Below, piece after piece: positions 61,816 through 64,000 of a stretch of 64,000 nucleotides of DNA. Numbering within the stretch: position 1 is the first letter of the stretch; every line of letters starts with the position of its first letter. The translations under genes and the position numbers were made by a program. This DNA is from Kordiimonas sp. SCSIO 12603 (GTDB taxonomy: Bacteria; Pseudomonadota; Alphaproteobacteria; Sphingomonadales; Kordiimonadaceae). The notes below the pieces were generated by a model. The model did not search any database and had not been told where the DNA came from. It saw nothing but the letters and a program-made list of their open reading frames with translations. Where the stretch lies: positions 425,501-489,500 of the forward strand of contig NZ_CP073748.1 in NCBI RefSeq assembly GCF_024398035.1, read 5' to 3'.

Positions 61816-62563
61816 TTTCAATATCTTTCAAAAAAGCTTTGATAAGTGCTTCGCACTGATACGCACCTCGGCTCAGTATATCGTGGTGATCATAACCGCT
61901 TAGTTCTTCATAGCGCGCCAGAGGAATGAGCCGTTCGTATTTCCTGCCAATCTCTGGTGGCGTATCCGCGTCTTCACTACCGTACACCAGAAGGGTAGGG
62001 CAGCGGACTTCCCTTGCTTGTGGGCTCAGGTCTTCTGTTACTGCTTTCACCAGTGTTTGTCGTAAAACACCAGCATTTTTATAATCTGTGCTACCGAATT
62101 TGTTGGTATAAGCTTCCCGGAAACTGGTTTTGAAAAGACTATCTGAGAAACGTGCCAGTTTACCAAGAGTACGCAGTAGGAATGCTCGGGTTTTAAACTT
62201 CAGGGAACGTTTGCGCTGCAAACCAGCGCCTGCCACAAGAATGATAGCTTTAATACGGTCAGGGTATTTAGCTGCCAGCTGTATAGCGACACGGCCACCA
62301 TAGCTGTGGCCAATAATTATGTGGCTTTGGCTCGGGTCTAGTTGTTTGATAAAGGCTTCAGAATATTCGAAGGTTCCAGCATCTTCACTAAGGGCAGGTG
62401 TATTTCCAAAACCGGGTAGATCATAAAGTCGGTTTGAGGCATCCTTTTTGAAAAGCTCAGCCATGCGACTGAAGCTAGTGTGGCTTGTACCCCAGCCGTG
62501 AAGCCAGTGAATTGTGTTCTCGCTTGCGCCTAATTCTTTATAAAACCAGCTTGTATCAGTCAC
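61808..62563 (-). CDS. Alpha/beta-fold hydrolase of the ddl-Mur ligase operon
   Basis: This 251-aa hydrolase starts at GTG 62563. The oxyanion region is WLHGWGTSHTSF, the nucleophile elbow is IIGHSYGGRVAIQLA (Ser87), an acid lies in YGSEDADTPPE, and His is in SGYDHHDIL. It lies 12 bases after ddl and overlaps the membrane Mur ligase by eight bases, so it is likely a working part of the same pathway. Candidates for its job are hydrolysis or transfer of a lipid- or peptide-linked ester; none is established. Confidence 0.82.
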   Translation of the reverse strand: MTDTSWFYKELGASENTIHWLHGWGTSHTSFSRMAELFKKDASNRLYDLPGFGNTPALSEDAGTFEYSEAFIKQLDPSQSHIIIGHSYGGRVAIQLAAKYPDRIKAIILVAGAGLQRKRSLKFKTRAFLLRTLGKLARFSDSLFKTSFREAYTNKFGSTDYKNAGVLRQTLVKAVTEDLSPQAREVRCPTLLVYGSEDADTPPEIGRKYERLIPLARYEELSGYDHHDILSRGAYQCEALIKAFLKDIENA

Positions 62564-62575
62564 GATGTCTTAGCC

Positions 62576-63796
62576 TTAGGCAAAAATTTTGGAATCGCCG
62601 GCCTGCGCATCCGTCGCGCCAAGTCTTGAGGAAGAGAGGGCGAAGCCTTCTTCAATCATATGGCTTGTAAGTGATAGGAAGCTTACAGGGGTTTCAGCGG
62701 CTTCCCACAGGAAATAAGCGAACGACCCTGGAATAGTGTTTACTTCATTAAGCCAGATTTCGCCTGTTTCACCATCACACAAAAAATCAATCCGTACGGA
62801 GCCTGCAAGCTTGAGGGCTTTAAAGATGCCGCTCGCTGTATCTCTGATAAAACTCTCCTGCTCAGCTGTAAGTTCATCAGGGTTGAGTGTGCGGTTTAGG
62901 GACACCATGCCTTCGCTTGGTCCGCTATCAAGCTTGGGGCCACCTGGTGTACCGCCAGCCAAGTATTTGTTTTTAAAATCAAGAACATCTGCTTCCATTG
63001 CCGGGCGTTCAATTGCTGATGTTTCAATAGAACCGTCAGGGCCGTTCATGCAGGCGATGTTATATTCCACCAAGTTTGGCACAAATGGTTCCACGATCGC
63101 TTCACTATCCAGGCGAAAAGCGGTCATAAGAGCCGCGATCAGGCCATCTATATCATCAGCCTTGCCTACCCCCACGCTTGAGCCGAGGTTACAAGGTTTA
63201 ACAATCAGTGGGTAAGTTTCTGAACCAAGAGCTGCCACTAGCTCTTGCTTAATTTTCTCGGGGTCCAGGAAAGTGCCTTTTTCCGGGCGGTTTACTACCA
63301 GTTCTGGCAAAACCTTTAGCTCTTCGGCACGGGCTACTTTTTTCGCAAATACTTTATCCATTGTGCCTGCTGCCCCAAGCGTACGACAACCTGCATATGG
63401 AATGCCTGCAAAATCAAGAAGGCCCTGCAAGGTACCATCTTCACCGTTAGAGCCGTGAATAGCGGGAACAATCAGGTCAAACGGTATCTGAATACGTTTT
63501 TCACCCATTAAGCTTTTTTGGAATGCTGTAAACTGAGGTCTGCCCGCCGCTGCAGTTGCTAAATCCAGATGGATCTGCTGCAAATCCTTATGTGCATCGC
63601 CCTTCAGCGGATAGTGAGAGCGCTTGGTAAGCGCGGTGCCTGTCCACCACTGGCCAAGGGGGTCAACATAAACAGGAATACCATCGTATTTACCGGGGTC
63701 GAGTGCTTCAAGAAACTGCAAGCCAGTTAGAATACTTACGTCGTGCTCAACACTACGGCCGCCGAAGACAACAGCGATGGTTTTTTTTTCCGCCAT
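62576..63796 (-). CDS. ddl: D-alanine--D-alanine ligase family protein
   Basis: This 406-aa ATP-grasp ligase has VFGGRSVEHDVS (residues 10-21), IHGSNGEDGTLQGLLD and KPCNLGSSVGVGKA, and its C-terminal IWLNEVNTIPGSFAYFLWE carries the metal-binding residues. It is longer than typical DdlB (about 310 aa). It is the first gene of a ddl-hydrolase-Mur ligase operon away from a visible division/cell-wall cluster, so it may make D-Ala-D-Ala (or a variant dipeptide) for that operon's ligase. RBS AGGGGG precedes ATG 63796. Substrate variation (D-Ala-D-X) cannot be excluded. Confidence 0.93.
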   Translation of the reverse strand: MAEKKTIAVVFGGRSVEHDVSILTGLQFLEALDPGKYDGIPVYVDPLGQWWTGTALTKRSHYPLKGDAHKDLQQIHLDLATAAAGRPQFTAFQKSLMGEKRIQIPFDLIVPAIHGSNGEDGTLQGLLDFAGIPYAGCRTLGAAGTMDKVFAKKVARAEELKVLPELVVNRPEKGTFLDPEKIKQELVAALGSETYPLIVKPCNLGSSVGVGKADDIDGLIAALMTAFRLDSEAIVEPFVPNLVEYNIACMNGPDGSIETSAIERPAMEADVLDFKNKYLAGGTPGGPKLDSGPSEGMVSLNRTLNPDELTAEQESFIRDTASGIFKALKLAGSVRIDFLCDGETGEIWLNEVNTIPGSFAYFLWEAAETPVSFLSLTSHMIEEGFALSSSRLGATDAQAGDSKIFA

Positions 63797-63927
63797 GGTT
63801 CCCCCTAAGGATTTAAATCAAACTCTTCTTTCATGTAGCCAATAATCGGCTGCTGAGCAAAGGCAAATAACGAAAAAGAATGGCAGATTGACGGCAAAAC
63901 AGCACTTATCAACTTTCAGTGTGGTGA

Positions 63928-63955
63928 TTGACCCTTATCTGGCGATGGCTAGTAT
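63928..63955 (+). promoter_or_regulatory. Candidate sigma-70 promoter for the gene leaving the window
   Basis: TTGACC (63928-63933), 16 bases, TAGTAT (63950-63955). It lies about 35 bases upstream of a GTG with a ribosome site, so it may drive the gene that continues past the right edge. Confidence 0.45.
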
Positions 63956-63989
63956 CCGTGCAGGGCTAAATTTGAAGTAGGAGCATAGG

Positions 63990-64000
63990 GTGAGGATCAA
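63990..64000 (+). CDS. Start of a gene that leaves the window (partial)
   Basis: GTG at 63990, preceded by TAGGAG about six bases upstream, begins the sequence Met-Arg-Ile, after which the window ends. With only three full codons, identity is unknowable. Confidence 0.35.

Noticed and set aside
1-64000. CRISPR arrays, insertion sequences or prophage
   Set aside because: No regularly spaced repeats, transposase, integrase or phage structural gene was recognised.

Overview
The window is a compact stretch of chromosome from an alphaproteobacterium of moderate G+C. The class is supported by several things: the hemE-side replication origin, a cluster of GANTC (CcrM-type) sites at that origin, a class I lysyl-tRNA synthetase, HemJ rather than HemG/HemY, the ppsR-maf-aroE-coaE-dnaQ gene order, and the mnmE-mnmG-rsmG-parA-parB block. 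The order cannot be fixed from the sequence; a Kordiimonadales or Rhodospirillales-like lineage is my guess only. No rRNA operon, insertion sequence, prophage or CRISPR array was seen.

Layout. 1-1.4 kb: end of an unknown gene, then a divergent ArsR regulator/permease pair with palindromic operators. 1.4-4.6 kb: dnaK-dnaJ with a likely heat-shock promoter. 4.9-6.7 kb: two tandem signal peptidase I genes. 6.7-12 kb, minus strand: an acyl-CoA synthetase and the dnaQ-coaE-aroE-maf-ppsR block. 11.96-12.37 kb: the probable chromosomal origin (oriC), with two perfect DnaA boxes, weaker boxes, ten GANTC sites and an AT-rich tract. 12.4-23.7 kb, mostly plus strand: hemE, a small membrane protein, hemJ, rho, small enzymes, then mnmE-mnmG-rsmG-parA-parB carrying four parS sites. 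23.7-31.8 kb: gshB, yraN, rsmI, an LpoA-like lipoprotein, hemW, rdgB, rph, and divergent hrcA-grpE.

31.8-46.7 kb is more accessory: a MATE exporter, a hydrolase/membrane protein/XRE cassette, a secreted phosphoesterase-like protein, lysK, a DinG-type helicase, a DUF6492-like protein, TerB-like, YceI-like and TPR-like proteins, TrkH, ApaG and metZ with a hairpin-rich leader. 46.8-48.9 kb is an AT-rich serine hydrolase gene abutting tRNA-Gly(CCC). 49-64 kb: an ArsC-like reductase, MATE, UDP-glucose dehydrogenase, an ECF sigma factor with a membrane partner and a Spy-like sensor, a SprA-type putative metalloprotease, pyrD, DUF952, DUF2333, a universal stress protein, an SDR, a TPR protein, and a ddl/hydrolase/membrane-anchored Mur ligase operon.

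Main biological picture: origin, segregation genes and centromere sites lie within about 10 kb of each other, surrounded by haem, tRNA modification, proteostasis and nucleotide-hygiene genes. The least explained parts are the membrane-fused Mur ligase operon (60-63.8 kb), the helicase with a probably degenerate DnaQ-like N-terminus, the ECF sigma module with its upstream inverted repeat, and the metZ and dnaK leaders.
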